From: Leptolyngbya sp. 'hensonii'
GTDB taxonomy: Bacteria; Cyanobacteriota; Cyanobacteriia; GCF-001939115
Reading direction: 5' to 3'
Assembly: GCF_001939115.1 (NCBI RefSeq)
Contig: NZ_MQTZ01000017.1
Location: 10,869-74,868 of the forward strand
Length of the DNA stretch: 64,000 nucleotides
The position numbers and the translations under genes are program-made. Under the pieces are notes generated by a model. The model saw only the letters and a program-made list of their open reading frames with translations, ran no database searches and was not told where the DNA came from. Below are positions 19,528 to 30,210 of this stretch, in pieces; the stretch's first letter is position 1, and every line of letters begins with the position of its first letter.

Positions 19528-22281
19528 ATGGCAACCCTCGTCATCGTCGAATCTCCAACCAAAGCTCGCACCATTCGGAACTATCTACCCTCCAACTACC
19601 GGGTAGAAGCATCCATGGGGCATGTGCGTGATTTACCTCAGTCCGCCAGCGAGATTCCAGCGGCCATCAAAGGAGAAAAATGGACGCAATTGGGGGTCAA
19701 CGTTGAGGCCGATTTCGAGCCCCTGTATGTAGTTCCTAAGGACAAAGCCAAGGTGGTCAAGTCCCTCAAGGATGCCCTTAAAGAAGTAGATGAACTGGTC
19801 CTGGCTACTGACGAAGACCGGGAAGGGGAAAGTATTAGCTGGCATCTATTGCAGTTACTGAAACCCAAAGTCCCCACCAAACGCATGGTTTTCCATGAGA
19901 TCACCCAGGAAGCCATTCAGACTGCGCTCCAAAACTGTCGGAATGTAGATGAGCAACTGGTACGAGCCCAGGAAACTCGACGCATTCTCGATCGCCTGGT
20001 CGGCTATACCCTCTCTCCCCTGCTCTGGAAAAAAATTGCCTGGGGCCTCTCAGCCGGACGAGTGCAGTCCGTGGCGGTGCGGCTCCTGGTTACACGAGAG
20101 CGCCAGCGTCGGGCCTTCCGGAAAGGCTCTTACTGGGATCTGAAAGCAGAGTTAACTAAGGATGATAATCTCTTTGAAGCCAAACTACTGACCCTAGCTG
20201 GAGTCCGGCTGGCTAATGGTGGGGATTTTAATGAAGCCACAGGTCAGGTGATCGCTGGTCGGAATGTACGGCTCCTGAACGAAGCGGAAGCCCGGGCCTT
20301 ACAGGAACGCCTGCAGGATAAAACCTGGCAGGTAGCGGCTCTGGAAGAACGGCCCGTCACCCGCAAACCCTCCGCTCCCTTTACCACCTCAACCCTGCAG
20401 CAGGAGTCGAACCGCAAGCTACGCCTGTCGGCACGGGACACCATGCGGGTCGCCCAAAGTCTCTATGAGCAGGGCTACATCACCTACATGCGAACCGATT
20501 CAGTCCATCTGTCCCAGCAGGCGATCACGGCTGCCCGGGACTGTGTGGAAGCCATGTATGGAACAGCGTATCTGAGCCCGAAGCCGCGCCAGTACGCCAC
20601 CAAAAGCAAGGGAGCTCAGGAAGCTCACGAAGCCATTCGCCCAGCCGGGAGTACCTTCCGAACCCCCCAGGAAACAGGCCTGAGTGGCCGGGAACTACAG
20701 CTCTATGACTTGATCTGGAAACGGACGGTGGCTTCCCAAATGGCAGAAGCTCGCCAAACCCACATTACCGTGCAACTCCAGGTGGAAGATGCAGAGTTTC
20801 GGGCCAGCGGCAAACGGATTGATTTTCCAGGGTTTTTCCGGGCCTATGTGGAAGGGTCTGATGATCCGGATGCTGCGATCGAAAACCAGGAGGTGATCCT
20901 GCCCGATTTGCAAGTTGGAGACAGCCCCACCTGTACTGAACTGGCTGCAATCGGCCATGAAACCCAACCCCCGGCCCGCTATACCGAAGCCTCTCTGGTA
21001 AAAATGCTGGAGAGCGAGGGCATTGGTCGGCCCAGTACCTATGCCACAATCATTGGCACCATTATCGATCGGGGCTATGCCCAGATGACGAATAACACAC
21101 TGGTGCCGACCTTCACCGCCTTTGCAGTCACTTCTCTACTGGAGCGCTATTTTCCTGACTTGGTGGATACCAGCTTCACCGCCCGCATGGAACAGACTCT
21201 GGATGAAATTTCCACCGGAGAAGCAGCCTGGTTACCCTATCTGCGGAACTTCTATCTGGGGGAAAGCGGGCTAGAAACTCAGGTCAAGGAACAGGAAAGT
21301 CAGATCGACCCAGCTGCTGCCCGTACCGTTGAGTTGGCAGATCTGGACGCGAAAGTTCGAATTGGTCGCTTTGGTCCCTACCTGGAGGTAGAAAACGGAG
21401 AAGGGTTAGTCAAAGCCTCAATTCCCAAAGATGTCATGCCTGCCGATCTAGATCCAGATCAGGTGGAAACCCTACTCCGGCAGAAAACGGAAGGGCCAGA
21501 CAAGCTGGGTTTCCATTCCGAGACCGGGGAACCCATTTACATTCTGGTTGGCAGCTATGGGCCTTACGTCCAGTTGGGAGATGCCACGGCAGAAAATCCC
21601 AAACCCAAGCGCGCCTCCTTGCCCAAAGGCAAAACCATGGAAGCCCTGACCCTGGAAGAAGCAGAAGGGCTCCTCTCCTTACCCCGGTTGCTGGGGTCCC
21701 ATCCTGAGAAGGGGGGTAAAATCCAGGCGGGTATGGGCCGCTTTGGACCTTACATTGTCCTGGATCTAGGCAAAGAGGGGAAAGAATATCGATCGCTAAA
21801 AGCGGGCGATGATGTAGTGACCATTTCTCTGGAGCGGGCGATCGAACTCCTGAATGAGCCGAAAACAGGTCGCGGGAGCCGTAAAACAGCCAAGCCTCTG
21901 CGGGAGTTGGGGGCTCATCCAGCCGATGCAGAGCCTGTTAATGTATATGATGGTCCCTACGGCCCTTACATCAAGCATCAAAAGATAAATGTTTCTTTAC
22001 CTGAGGGGCAGACGGTAGAATCCCTGACTCTGGAAGCGGCTCTAGAATTGCTGGCAGCCAAATCAAAGACAGCGAAGTCTGGTCGAAAACCTAAGGCAAG
22101 CCGCACAGCAACCACCGAACCGGAGACGGACACAACTGCGGCGAAGAAGACTACGACAAAGAAAACTACAACCAAAAAGACTGCAACTAAAACGGCTGCA
22201 ACTAAAACGGCTGCAACCAAAAAGACTACTGATAAAACCACTAAAACCACAACCACCAGCCGAAAAAAGGCCGCATCGTAG
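19528..22281 (+). CDS. topA: DNA topoisomerase I, type IA
   Basis: 917 aa from ATG 19528 (a TTG at 19513 would add five residues; the family begins [16 protein letters not shown]). Toprim domain with [14 protein letters not shown]; catalytic Tyr320 in [13 protein letters not shown]. The core is followed by three cyanobacterial-type C-terminal repeats ([38 protein letters not shown] and a further [11 protein letters not shown]) in place of Cys4 zinc fingers. The end is a ~50-residue Lys/Thr/Ala tail ([19 protein letters not shown]...), histone H1-like and presumably DNA-binding. It relaxes negative supercoils. It ends 11 bp from a convergent gene. Confidence 0.97.
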   Translation: MATLVIVESPTKARTIRNYLPSNYRVEASMGHVRDLPQSASEIPAAIKGEKWTQLGVNVEADFEPLYVVPKDKAKVVKSLKDALKEVDELVLATDEDREGESISWHLLQLLKPKVPTKRMVFHEITQEAIQTALQNCRNVDEQLVRAQETRRILDRLVGYTLSPLLWKKIAWGLSAGRVQSVAVRLLVTRERQRRAFRKGSYWDLKAELTKDDNLFEAKLLTLAGVRLANGGDFNEATGQVIAGRNVRLLNEAEARALQERLQDKTWQVAALEERPVTRKPSAPFTTSTLQQESNRKLRLSARDTMRVAQSLYEQGYITYMRTDSVHLSQQAITAARDCVEAMYGTAYLSPKPRQYATKSKGAQEAHEAIRPAGSTFRTPQETGLSGRELQLYDLIWKRTVASQMAEARQTHITVQLQVEDAEFRASGKRIDFPGFFRAYVEGSDDPDAAIENQEVILPDLQVGDSPTCTELAAIGHETQPPARYTEASLVKMLESEGIGRPSTYATIIGTIIDRGYAQMTNNTLVPTFTAFAVTSLLERYFPDLVDTSFTARMEQTLDEISTGEAAWLPYLRNFYLGESGLETQVKEQESQIDPAAARTVELADLDAKVRIGRFGPYLEVENGEGLVKASIPKDVMPADLDPDQVETLLRQKTEGPDKLGFHSETGEPIYILVGSYGPYVQLGDATAENPKPKRASLPKGKTMEALTLEEAEGLLSLPRLLGSHPEKGGKIQAGMGRFGPYIVLDLGKEGKEYRSLKAGDDVVTISLERAIELLNEPKTGRGSRKTAKPLRELGAHPADAEPVNVYDGPYGPYIKHQKINVSLPEGQTVESLTLEAALELLAAKSKTAKSGRKPKASRTATTEPETDTTAAKKTTTKKTTTKKTATKTAATKTAATKKTTDKTTKTTTTSRKKAAS

Positions 22282-22292
22282 CTGCAATGTTA

Positions 22293-23060
22293 TTAAGGGG
22301 ATGGGTTTCGGCCTGGGATCGCCGCTTCAATCACCTTATGGGTGGCGATCGGCTTGCGAAATTGGTTCATCATCACAGATTCTTTCCGCCGCCGCAGAAA
22401 CTCCCGCCGACTGAAACGGCGAATCTTGCGTCGCAGCTTTGCAATATCCCGATCTCCAGGGCCAATCTTCACCTCTTCTCCAGTTCTCAAGAGCATTTCT
22501 TCGTTATGGCCCTTCACCCGCACCGCCACGGTCCCCTCCCAGGAGAAAAATGTCGCTGGGGTTTTACCATCTTTGGGCACACTGACGAAAACAGTGGTGC
22601 CCCGAATCCCAGCAATGGCAGTGGGAGTGACGATCGTAGCCGGAATTTTCCGGCCCGGTGGCACCCAGGTGAGCATATCTCCTGAAGTCAGATTCAACTC
22701 ATTCTGAGGGTTGATCGTCAGTACGGAGTTGCGGGCCAGTCGAAATCCCAGGCCATTCTGCAGGGTAATTTCGGCCATTGCCTCTCCCTGAGTCCGAATG
22801 GTTTCTCCCATCTGCAATCCCATCCCTTCACGGCCCGCAATCTCCTCCTTAGCCTGTAATTGCCGGACCAGGACTGGCTGTTTCTGAATTTCTGTAATCT
22901 GGGCGGTTGGGTCTACCTTGGCTAAAGGCTGGGGAGAACTCACGGCAGACGAAGGAGATTGAGAAACCTCTCCTTCCGAAATAGCAGCACCGCAACTGGC
23001 CATTAGGGAGCCAATGGCAATCAACATTAGTCCTCTCAAGAATCTGAAGGTCATACTCAT
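22293..23060 (-). CDS. FecR-domain lipoprotein
   Basis: 255 aa. Lipoprotein signal peptide with lipobox ASC at about 21-23 (LIAIGSLMASCG), so it is anchored by Cys in a membrane. The middle (about 70-200) is a FecR/iron-dicitrate sensor-like fold: GETIRTQGEAMAEITLQNG, RLARNSVLTI..., ATIVTPTAIAGIRGTTVFVSV. Here the domain stands alone with no sigma factor or TonB receptor beside it, as is common in cyanobacteria. The C-terminal ~50 residues are strongly basic (KLRRKIRRFSRREFLRRRK). Function unknown. Confidence 0.82.
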   Translation of the reverse strand: MSMTFRFLRGLMLIAIGSLMASCGAAISEGEVSQSPSSAVSSPQPLAKVDPTAQITEIQKQPVLVRQLQAKEEIAGREGMGLQMGETIRTQGEAMAEITLQNGLGFRLARNSVLTINPQNELNLTSGDMLTWVPPGRKIPATIVTPTAIAGIRGTTVFVSVPKDGKTPATFFSWEGTVAVRVKGHNEEMLLRTGEEVKIGPGDRDIAKLRRKIRRFSRREFLRRRKESVMMNQFRKPIATHKVIEAAIPGRNPSP

Positions 23061-23483
23061 CCCTTGCTAAATCTTCCTTCCGACGCATCAATACCAACTA
23101 GACGGGCAATCTGTTTGAAATCACACCGGGACATTTTTCTTACACCGATGCTGCATATAACACTTGTAACCAGGCAATTCCCCGATAAATCGGATCAGAG
23201 GGGCTTGCAATCGTTCCTTTCATTTCGTTATGATTAATGGTCTTGGCTAAAATTCTTCGTCACCCATTTCCTCGCCAGAAATAATATCGGCGTTGAGAAA
23301 TTAAGATTTTGGGAAGATCAGCTTCTGAACAGTCGATCGCGTATGGGCAATAGCTTTACTGGAACTCATTATTATGCGAAGGATTGATTCAGAGCTGGAT
23401 AGCCAGGTTGGACAGGCCAGTTTCTGTCTGGGTACCTCCATTCCCCTTATTCGATTTAGATTCACGGTTAACAGGACAAAGCT
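23061..23483. other. Intergenic region with leader of rplI
   Basis: 423 bp between the divergent FecR lipoprotein and rplI; no credible gene. It contains a plausible sigma-70-type promoter (23205-23234), which would give rplI a leader of about 240 nt. Such a long leader is compatible with ribosomal-protein autoregulation, but no structure was verified. Confidence 0.4.
23205..23234 (+). promoter_or_regulatory. Candidate rplI-dnaB promoter
   Basis: TTGCAA (23205-23210), 18-bp spacer, TATGAT (23229-23234). Both hexamers are near consensus and the spacing is acceptable. The start would be near 23241, some 240 bp before the L9 ATG. Confidence 0.45.
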
Positions 23484-23942
23484 ATGGCAAAACGGGTTCA
23501 ACTAGTCCTTAAGCAGGACATCAGCAAGCTGGGCAGGACAGGCGATGTGGTTGAAGTTGCCCCCGGTTATGCCCGGAATTACTTAATTCCCTCCGGTCTG
23601 GCCCTCCGGACAACCCCTGGCATTCTAAAACAGGTCGAACGGCGCAAGGAAGAAGAACGGCAACGGCTTCTGGAGCTAAAAAAAGTGGCAGAAGCTCAAA
23701 AAGTCGAGATCGAGAAGATTGGCAAAATCACCATCAGCAAACAGGTGGGGGAAAACGATGCTATTTTTGGTACAGTGACTGAGCGGGAAATCGCTGCGGC
23801 TCTCCAGGAAGCTCTGGGGCAGGACGTGGACCGGCGGGAAATCACCCTGCCTGCGATTCATAAATTGGGCTCGTACCAGGCCGAGATTAAGTTACATCCA
23901 GAAGTCTCTGTAGAGATTGAAGTTCAGGTTGTGGCGAACTAA
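23484..23942 (+). CDS. rplI: 50S ribosomal protein L9
   Basis: 152 aa. The typical L9 N-terminal domain ([32 protein letters not shown]) binds 23S rRNA. It is joined by the long helix ([24 protein letters not shown]) to the C-terminal domain ([14 protein letters not shown]). Length is normal. The rplI-dnaB order is conserved in many bacteria. No Shine-Dalgarno of full strength is seen (AACAGGACAAAGCT). Confidence 0.97.
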   Translation: MAKRVQLVLKQDISKLGRTGDVVEVAPGYARNYLIPSGLALRTTPGILKQVERRKEEERQRLLELKKVAEAQKVEIEKIGKITISKQVGENDAIFGTVTEREIAAALQEALGQDVDRREITLPAIHKLGSYQAEIKLHPEVSVEIEVQVVAN

Positions 23943-24100
23943 AGTCCATCGCCTGAGGCTTGATTCTTCACAATCCAATCGCAGGCTGATCTAAACCCCC
24001 GATGAACCCCTACCCCTAGCGTTGATACTTTTGACGGACACTGTTAGTAGGGTGTACTATCTAATTCGGTGTAGATCAGTCTGTGACTTATATTTTTATT

Positions 24101-24119
24101 AGTACTTATGTACTATAAT
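24101..24119 (+). promoter_or_regulatory. dnaB promoter with LexA-type box
   Basis: AGTACTTATGTACT (24101-24114) matches every position of the published cyanobacterial LexA consensus RGTACNNNDGTWCB. It abuts and overlaps by one base the -10 hexamer TATAAT (24114-24119). A start near 24126 would leave a leader of about 25 nt before the GTG of dnaB. The -35 region (TATTTT) is poor. Binding of LexA here would occlude the -10. Confidence 0.7.
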
Positions 24120-24150
24120 AGTTGCTACACCGTTTTTCCCTCTTCATCTG

Positions 24151-25518
24151 GTGTCAGCAGTTATGGTGCAGGAACTGAACTTTCAGGCTGTCAGTGATCG
24201 TCTTCCGCCCCAAAATATTGATGCCGAGGAAGCGATTCTCGGCGGTATCTTGCTGGATCCGGAGGCTATGGGTCGGGTTGCTGATCGATTACGCCCGGAA
24301 GCCCTCTATATCAACGCCCACCAGCAGATCTATCGGGCCATGCTGGCCCTGCATAGCCAGGGTAGACCCACAGATTTAATGAGTGTCACTGCCTGGCTGC
24401 AGGATCATCAACTCCTGGGCAAAGTGGGGGGGCAGGGGCGGCTGGCCCAACTGGTAGAACGCACGATCAGCGCTGTCAACGTAGACCAGTATGCCAGCCT
24501 GGTGATGGATAAGTACCTGCGTCGCAAACTGATCCAGGCAGGGCAGGAAGTGGTGCAACTGGGTTATGAAACGGGTACAGACCTAGCTACCGTCTTAGAC
24601 CAATCCGAACAAAAGGTTTTCAGTATTACCCAAGATCGGCCTTCCCGAGGGCTGATGGCCACTTCCGACATCCTGACCGATACATTTTCGGACATCGAGA
24701 ATCGCTCCCTGGGGCTGGTCCTGCCTGGGATCGCCTGTGGTTTCTATGATCTGGATGCCATGACTCAGGGATTCCAGCGATCGGACCTAGTGATTGTAGC
24801 AGGGCGTCCATCGATGGGAAAAACCAGCTTCGTGCTGAACATTGGCCGTAACATTGCTGCGTTCCATAAGATGCCGGTAGCCGTCTTCAGCCTGGAGATG
24901 TCCAAAGAGCAACTGGTTTACCGACTGCTATCGGGGGAATCCCAGGTGGAGAGTGGGCGGCTGCGGGCTGGTCGGATCAGCCAGAACGAATGGGAACCCC
25001 TGGGCCATGCCATCAGCAATCTCTCCCAGTTGCCCATATTTATTGACGATACCCCAGATATTACGGTCAATGAAATGCGATCGAAGGCCCGCAAGCTGCA
25101 GGCGGAGAGCGGCCAGCCCCTGGGTCTAATTTTGATTGACTACCTCCAGCTCATGGAGGGCAGTGGAGGGGATAACCGGGTCCAGGAACTGTCCAAAGTC
25201 ACCCGAGGGCTGAAAGGCTTGGCCAGGGAGTTACAGGTACCGATCATTGCCCTGTCCCAACTCAGCCGGGGTGTGGAGTCCAGGACCAACAAGCGCCCCA
25301 TGATGTCGGATTTGCGGGAATCCGGCAGTATCGAGCAGGACTCAGACCTGATCATGATGATTTATCGGGATGAGTACTACAACCCCGATACCCCCGATCG
25401 AGGAATTGCCGAAATCATCATCACCAAACATCGGAATGGCCCCACCGGCACTGTGAAACTGCTGTTCGAGCCCCAATTCACTCGCTTCCGCAACCTAGCC
25501 ACCCCGAATCGCGGTTAA
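24151..25518 (+). CDS. dnaB: Replicative DNA helicase DnaB
   Basis: 455 aa from GTG 24151 (ATG 24163 is the alternative). The N-terminal domain (LPPQNIDAEEAILGGILLDP) binds primase. The RecA-like C-terminal domain carries Walker A GRPSMGKTSFVLN, Walker B LILIDYLQLM, and SQLSRGVESRTNKRPMMSDLRESGSIEQD. Length is that of an intein-free DnaB, whereas many cyanobacteria carry an intein here. It unwinds DNA at the fork. Follows rplI after 208 bp with its own promoter. Confidence 0.97.
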   Translation: MSAVMVQELNFQAVSDRLPPQNIDAEEAILGGILLDPEAMGRVADRLRPEALYINAHQQIYRAMLALHSQGRPTDLMSVTAWLQDHQLLGKVGGQGRLAQLVERTISAVNVDQYASLVMDKYLRRKLIQAGQEVVQLGYETGTDLATVLDQSEQKVFSITQDRPSRGLMATSDILTDTFSDIENRSLGLVLPGIACGFYDLDAMTQGFQRSDLVIVAGRPSMGKTSFVLNIGRNIAAFHKMPVAVFSLEMSKEQLVYRLLSGESQVESGRLRAGRISQNEWEPLGHAISNLSQLPIFIDDTPDITVNEMRSKARKLQAESGQPLGLILIDYLQLMEGSGGDNRVQELSKVTRGLKGLARELQVPIIALSQLSRGVESRTNKRPMMSDLRESGSIEQDSDLIMMIYRDEYYNPDTPDRGIAEIIITKHRNGPTGTVKLLFEPQFTRFRNLATPNRG

Positions 25519-25532
25519 GAAAATTCAATGTT

Positions 25533-25558
25533 TTCAGGACGCAGGGCTGCGTCCTGAA
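25533..25558. terminator. Hairpin between convergent dnaB and FKBP genes
   Basis: TTCAGGACGCAG (25533-25544) and CTGCGTCCTGAA (25547-25558) form a 12-bp inverted repeat 14 bp after the dnaB stop. It is flanked by short A/T-rich runs on both sides, so it may serve both directions. Confidence 0.7.
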
Positions 25559-25566
25559 TTTCCATT

Positions 25567-26139
25567 CTAATTAACGCCTAACAGCTCCACATCAAAGATC
25601 AGGGTCGCATTGGGAGGAATCACACCTCCTGCCCCTTGAGCCCCATAACCCAGATCGGGTGGAATAATCAGTTGGCGGCGACCCCCAACTTTCATCGAGC
25701 CGACGCCCTCATCCCAACCTTTGATCACCTGGCCCACGCCAATCTTGAATTGAAAGGGACGGTCCCGATCGCGGGAACTGTCAAACTTTTTGCCATTCTC
25801 CAGGGTGCCTGTGTAGTGAACCGTCACCATCTGCCCAGTTTGGGGAGTGGCTCCGGTGCCTTCGACCAGTTCAACATACTGAAGACCGGAGTCAGTCGTA
25901 ACGGATGTTTGATTGTTTTCCATGGAAACCTGTAGGGGGGTAGCGTCGGCCAGAGTCAGGACGGGTGTTTCTGAAATCGATGGGTCAGGAGCTTGGATTT
26001 CGGCGATCGAGACCGAAGGCTGTTCCGCCGCCAGGGCTGAGCCCCGGCTCGTGCTGATTTGGGTCACCACGAGCAGCAGGCAGAAGGCCAGCATGACCCC
26101 CAGGCTAATTAAAATATCTCGCAAAATAACTTCCTCCAA
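25567..26139 (-). CDS. FKBP-type peptidyl-prolyl cis-trans isomerase, membrane-anchored
   Basis: 190 aa. An N-terminal hydrophobic segment (ISLGVMLAFCLLLVVTQI) acts as signal anchor, followed by a ~55-residue linker. The FKBP domain fills ~85-190: GQMVTVHYTGTLENGKKFDSS, FKIGVGQVIKGWDEGVGSMKVGG, IPPDLGYGAQG, IPPNATLIFDVELLGV. All binding-pocket residues of the family are present. Likely acts in the periplasm or thylakoid lumen. Confidence 0.93.
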   Translation of the reverse strand: MEEVILRDILISLGVMLAFCLLLVVTQISTSRGSALAAEQPSVSIAEIQAPDPSISETPVLTLADATPLQVSMENNQTSVTTDSGLQYVELVEGTGATPQTGQMVTVHYTGTLENGKKFDSSRDRDRPFQFKIGVGQVIKGWDEGVGSMKVGGRRQLIIPPDLGYGAQGAGGVIPPNATLIFDVELLGVN

Positions 26140-26215
26140 AAGGCAGCAGCTATTAATTATTCATCCACGATAGGAGGCAAATGACAAATACCCTCCAACA
26201 GGATGTGGGGAAGGG

Positions 26216-26539
26216 CTATCGCCAGAGGCGATTTTCCAGATCGCGCATCTGCCGTTCCAGGCGATCCAGACGGCCCCGCAATTCATCCATTTCCGACTGA
26301 CGGGGCACCCCAATATCCTGTAAGACATTGCGGAGTTGACGCTGCATCTGGGTTTCAAAATTCCCCTGTTCCATTTTAAGATGCTCCATCAGATCATCCA
26401 CAAAGCCCTTGGCTTGTTCAGGGTTGATCTTTCCTTCCCGCACCCACTCATCACTGACCTCGCGCAGTTTCTCTGCTACCAGGGAAGTGGTGCCGATACC
26501 AATCATCAGTAGCTGCTGCAGCCAGTTATTATTGTCCAT
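26216..26539 (-). CDS. Phasin-like small helical protein
   Basis: 107 aa. A short hydrophobic N-terminal helix (WLQQLLMIGIGTTSLVAEKL) is followed by amphipathic helices. A C-terminal coiled coil covers about 78-105 (EMDELRGRLDRLERQMRDLENRL). It matches the pattern of small phasin/polyhydroxyalkanoate granule-associated or DUF-type coiled-coil proteins common in cyanobacteria. No PHA genes are nearby, so a granule role is only a family suggestion. Confidence 0.7.
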   Translation of the reverse strand: MDNNNWLQQLLMIGIGTTSLVAEKLREVSDEWVREGKINPEQAKGFVDDLMEHLKMEQGNFETQMQRQLRNVLQDIGVPRQSEMDELRGRLDRLERQMRDLENRLWR

Positions 26540-26787
26540 CCTGATTGTCCTGCCAGTTGACTAAAAAGAGACTGAGGGTGAGCGATGCAAGCCACGTTTC
26601 GCCGATCGGATTGCCTCCAGCTTACCGCTCTATTCTGGCAAATTTAGCAACAATTGAATCGCCGGATCCCCTGCCCAAATTGTGGTAATCCCACCCTTGA
26701 GGCCCGTGGAACAACCCGGACAAACCCTTCAGAATAACCGGACTGAGGGCACAGCACCGGATAGATCACCCCTCCCCAGCAAGACAG

Positions 26788-26813
26788 GGAGCAGAGTCAA
26801 ACCTCTCTGCTCC
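26788..26813 (-). terminator. Hairpin after eno
   Basis: GGAGCAGAG (26788-26796), loop TCAAACCT, CTCTGCTCC (26805-26813), just past the eno stop on the minus strand. No T-run follows, so it is a candidate mRNA 3'-end structure or a weak terminator. Confidence 0.5.
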
Positions 26814-26826
26814 TGCCTCACTCCGA

Positions 26827-28164
<1,338 letters not shown>

Positions 28165-28296
28165 CTACGCCAAGACGGTTAAGGAAGGACTCTAAATCAA
28201 GATTAAAATGTCATTGCATACCATCAATCCAGAACGTCCCCACCCTCACAATGCATAAAATACACCCAGGGCAATTGTGGAACAAGGAGTAACGGC

Positions 28297-29802
28297 GTGA
28301 AGCAGATCTGGTTGCAAATCGGGCTGATGGGCATCCTGGGCTGGGTCAGCTTCCACCCATCGGCAGCGGCCCAAAGTCGCCCTGGCGACTCTGTTGCCGA
28401 TATTGACCCCGCCATGTTGGAGGTTACCTCGGTTTCTGAACTCACTGATGTTCAACCCTCTGACTGGGCCTATCAGGCCCTAGAATCCCTGATCAGGCGC
28501 TATGGGGCCTTAACCGGTTACCCCGATCGTCGCTTTCGGGGCAACCGAACGCTATCCCGCGATGAATTTGCTGCCGCCCTTTATGCCTTCCTGCAAAAAA
28601 TTCAGCAACAGGTGGCCACCGATCGGGGGGCGATCGTCCTGGAGCAGGAGGATATCCTGACCCTCAAACGCCTGCAAGCGCAGTATAAAGTTGCCCTACC
28701 AGAACTGGCAAATCGTCTCACCGATCTGGAAACCCGGACCCTTAACCTGCAGGGAAGACAATTCTCACCAACCACAAAACTGCAGGGTCAGGCCATTCTG
28801 GCCTTCACCGGGGGGAGCGCTGCCGGAACCACCGTGGTTGCCCGTACCAGATTGGACTGGCTGACCAATTTCACCCCGAAATCCCGTCTGGTGGTGCAAC
28901 TGGAAACCGGAAACAATGGCCTAGACGCGATCGGGCTGGCTCACCAGGATGGCACCAATCTGCTGGGCACAACCGGATTGCTGGCGGATGGGGGAGGGCT
29001 GGACTATACCGCTGTTGGGAGTACGGTCATCCTGCGGCGGCTATCCTACACGTTCATGCCCCTACCTGACCTGGCCATCACCGCAGGCCCCCAGATTTTG
29101 CCCCGTGATTTTATCGATCGCAACAGCTACGCCAATAATTCTGCCGTTGATTTCAGCTCCAGTTTCTTCGTCAACAATCCCTTGATTGTCCAGAACCGGA
29201 TTGATCGGCCAGGTGGTGCAGGAGCAGCATTGGTCTGGAAGCCGAGCCAGAGCCCCTTCACCTTCAGAGCTCTCTATGCGGCAGCCAACGCCAATTTACC
29301 CACAGGGAATGGGGGGCTCTTGGGGGGGAATCAGTATCAGGGCAGTGCCGAAGTAGAATATCGGATGCATCCTGCGATCGCGATTCGCCTGCAATATACC
29401 AATGCGAACATCGATCAAACCCGCATCAATGCTGGGGGGATCAACGGGGAATGGGCTATGACCCGCAAAATGGGGCTATTCGGTCGCTATGGCTTCGGCA
29501 CCTATCAGGGTTTCAATAACCTGTTAGGAACGAATCTGGACTTGAGCGTCCAGACTTGGGCGATCGGGGTAGGCTTCCGAGATATTGGGATTCCAGGTAC
29601 CATTGCCGGAATCGCAATCGGCCAGCCCTTGATCGAAAACCAGCTAGGCAACGCAACCCAGACGAACTATGAGGTGTTCTACAATCTTTTTCTGAGCGAC
29701 ACCGTCAGCCTGACCCCCACCCTGAGCATTGTGACTCATCCGAACAACCGGGCTGGTACAACGATCTGGCAGGGCACTGTGCGGACGGTTTTCTCCTTTT
29801 AA
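28297..29802 (+). CDS. SLH-domain outer-membrane porin (OprB/iron-uptake porin type)
   Basis: 501 aa from GTG 28297, preceded by AAGGAG at a good distance. Signal peptide (LMGILGWVSFHPSAAAQS). An SLH domain lies at about 48-108 (SDWAYQALESLIRRYGALTGYPDRRFRGNRTLSRDEFAAALYA), binding the peptidoglycan-linked polymer. A short coiled coil (ILTLKRLQAQYKVALPEL) and a beta-barrel of OprB type follow. The end IWQGTVRTVFSF gives the C-terminal aromatic of outer-membrane proteins. Cyanobacterial members conduct inorganic ions including iron. No clear Fur box was found upstream. Confidence 0.92.
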   Translation: MKQIWLQIGLMGILGWVSFHPSAAAQSRPGDSVADIDPAMLEVTSVSELTDVQPSDWAYQALESLIRRYGALTGYPDRRFRGNRTLSRDEFAAALYAFLQKIQQQVATDRGAIVLEQEDILTLKRLQAQYKVALPELANRLTDLETRTLNLQGRQFSPTTKLQGQAILAFTGGSAAGTTVVARTRLDWLTNFTPKSRLVVQLETGNNGLDAIGLAHQDGTNLLGTTGLLADGGGLDYTAVGSTVILRRLSYTFMPLPDLAITAGPQILPRDFIDRNSYANNSAVDFSSSFFVNNPLIVQNRIDRPGGAGAALVWKPSQSPFTFRALYAAANANLPTGNGGLLGGNQYQGSAEVEYRMHPAIAIRLQYTNANIDQTRINAGGINGEWAMTRKMGLFGRYGFGTYQGFNNLLGTNLDLSVQTWAIGVGFRDIGIPGTIAGIAIGQPLIENQLGNATQTNYEVFYNLFLSDTVSLTPTLSIVTHPNNRAGTTIWQGTVRTVFSF

Positions 29803-30030
29803 GAATCCAGGCCGGTGGCGGACACTTAAAAGAATCAGAATTAAGACCGTCGCATGCAAAATTCCTAAAATAATCGCCCCAGCATCTCCTGACGGGGAGG
29901 ATTGCGGCGATTTATTCAGATCGTCTTTGTAGTGACAGTAAATACATTCAAACTTGTAACTGTCCCCATGCAAACGAACAAGACCATTTTTTTGACACTT
30001 GGGACATTCAAAACCAACATCCGTGGACAT
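29644..30030 (-). CDS. Small zinc-ribbon membrane protein (tentative)
   Basis: About 128 aa from ATG 30030 (MSTDVGFECPKC), with GGGAG upstream. The N-terminus is a zinc ribbon: CPKC at about 9-12 and CIYC at about 31-34. A Ser-rich linker and one membrane helix (AIILGILHATVLILILLSV) follow. The last ~50 residues are antisense to the porin 3' end and look unconstrained, so the C-terminus may be variable. No named family recognised. Confidence 0.5.
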   Translation of the reverse strand: MSTDVGFECPKCQKNGLVRLHGDSYKFECIYCHYKDDLNKSPQSSPSGDAGAIILGILHATVLILILLSVRHRPGFLKGENRPHSALPDRCTSPVVRMSHNAQGGGQADGVAQKKIVEHLIVRLGCVA

Positions 30031-30210
30031 ACTCGCACTCCCGACCCACTCAAAAAATACGTTCACCGCAGGGCCAGCAACCCTATTTTTTTTCTTCAAG
30101 ACTATTTAACTTAAACCTTGACCAGGGATCAGGGAATGAGTTTTTCTCTTATCAAGACTTAAAGGATCGTCGCTGAGGGTCACATTTCTACACCGATCGA
30201 GGGCCAGGGA

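Noticed and set aside
22130-22278. ACT/AAA-rich tandem repeat at the end of topA
   Set aside because: It encodes the Lys/Thr/Ala tail in frame, which is usual for cyanobacterial topoisomerase I; not a separate repeat element.
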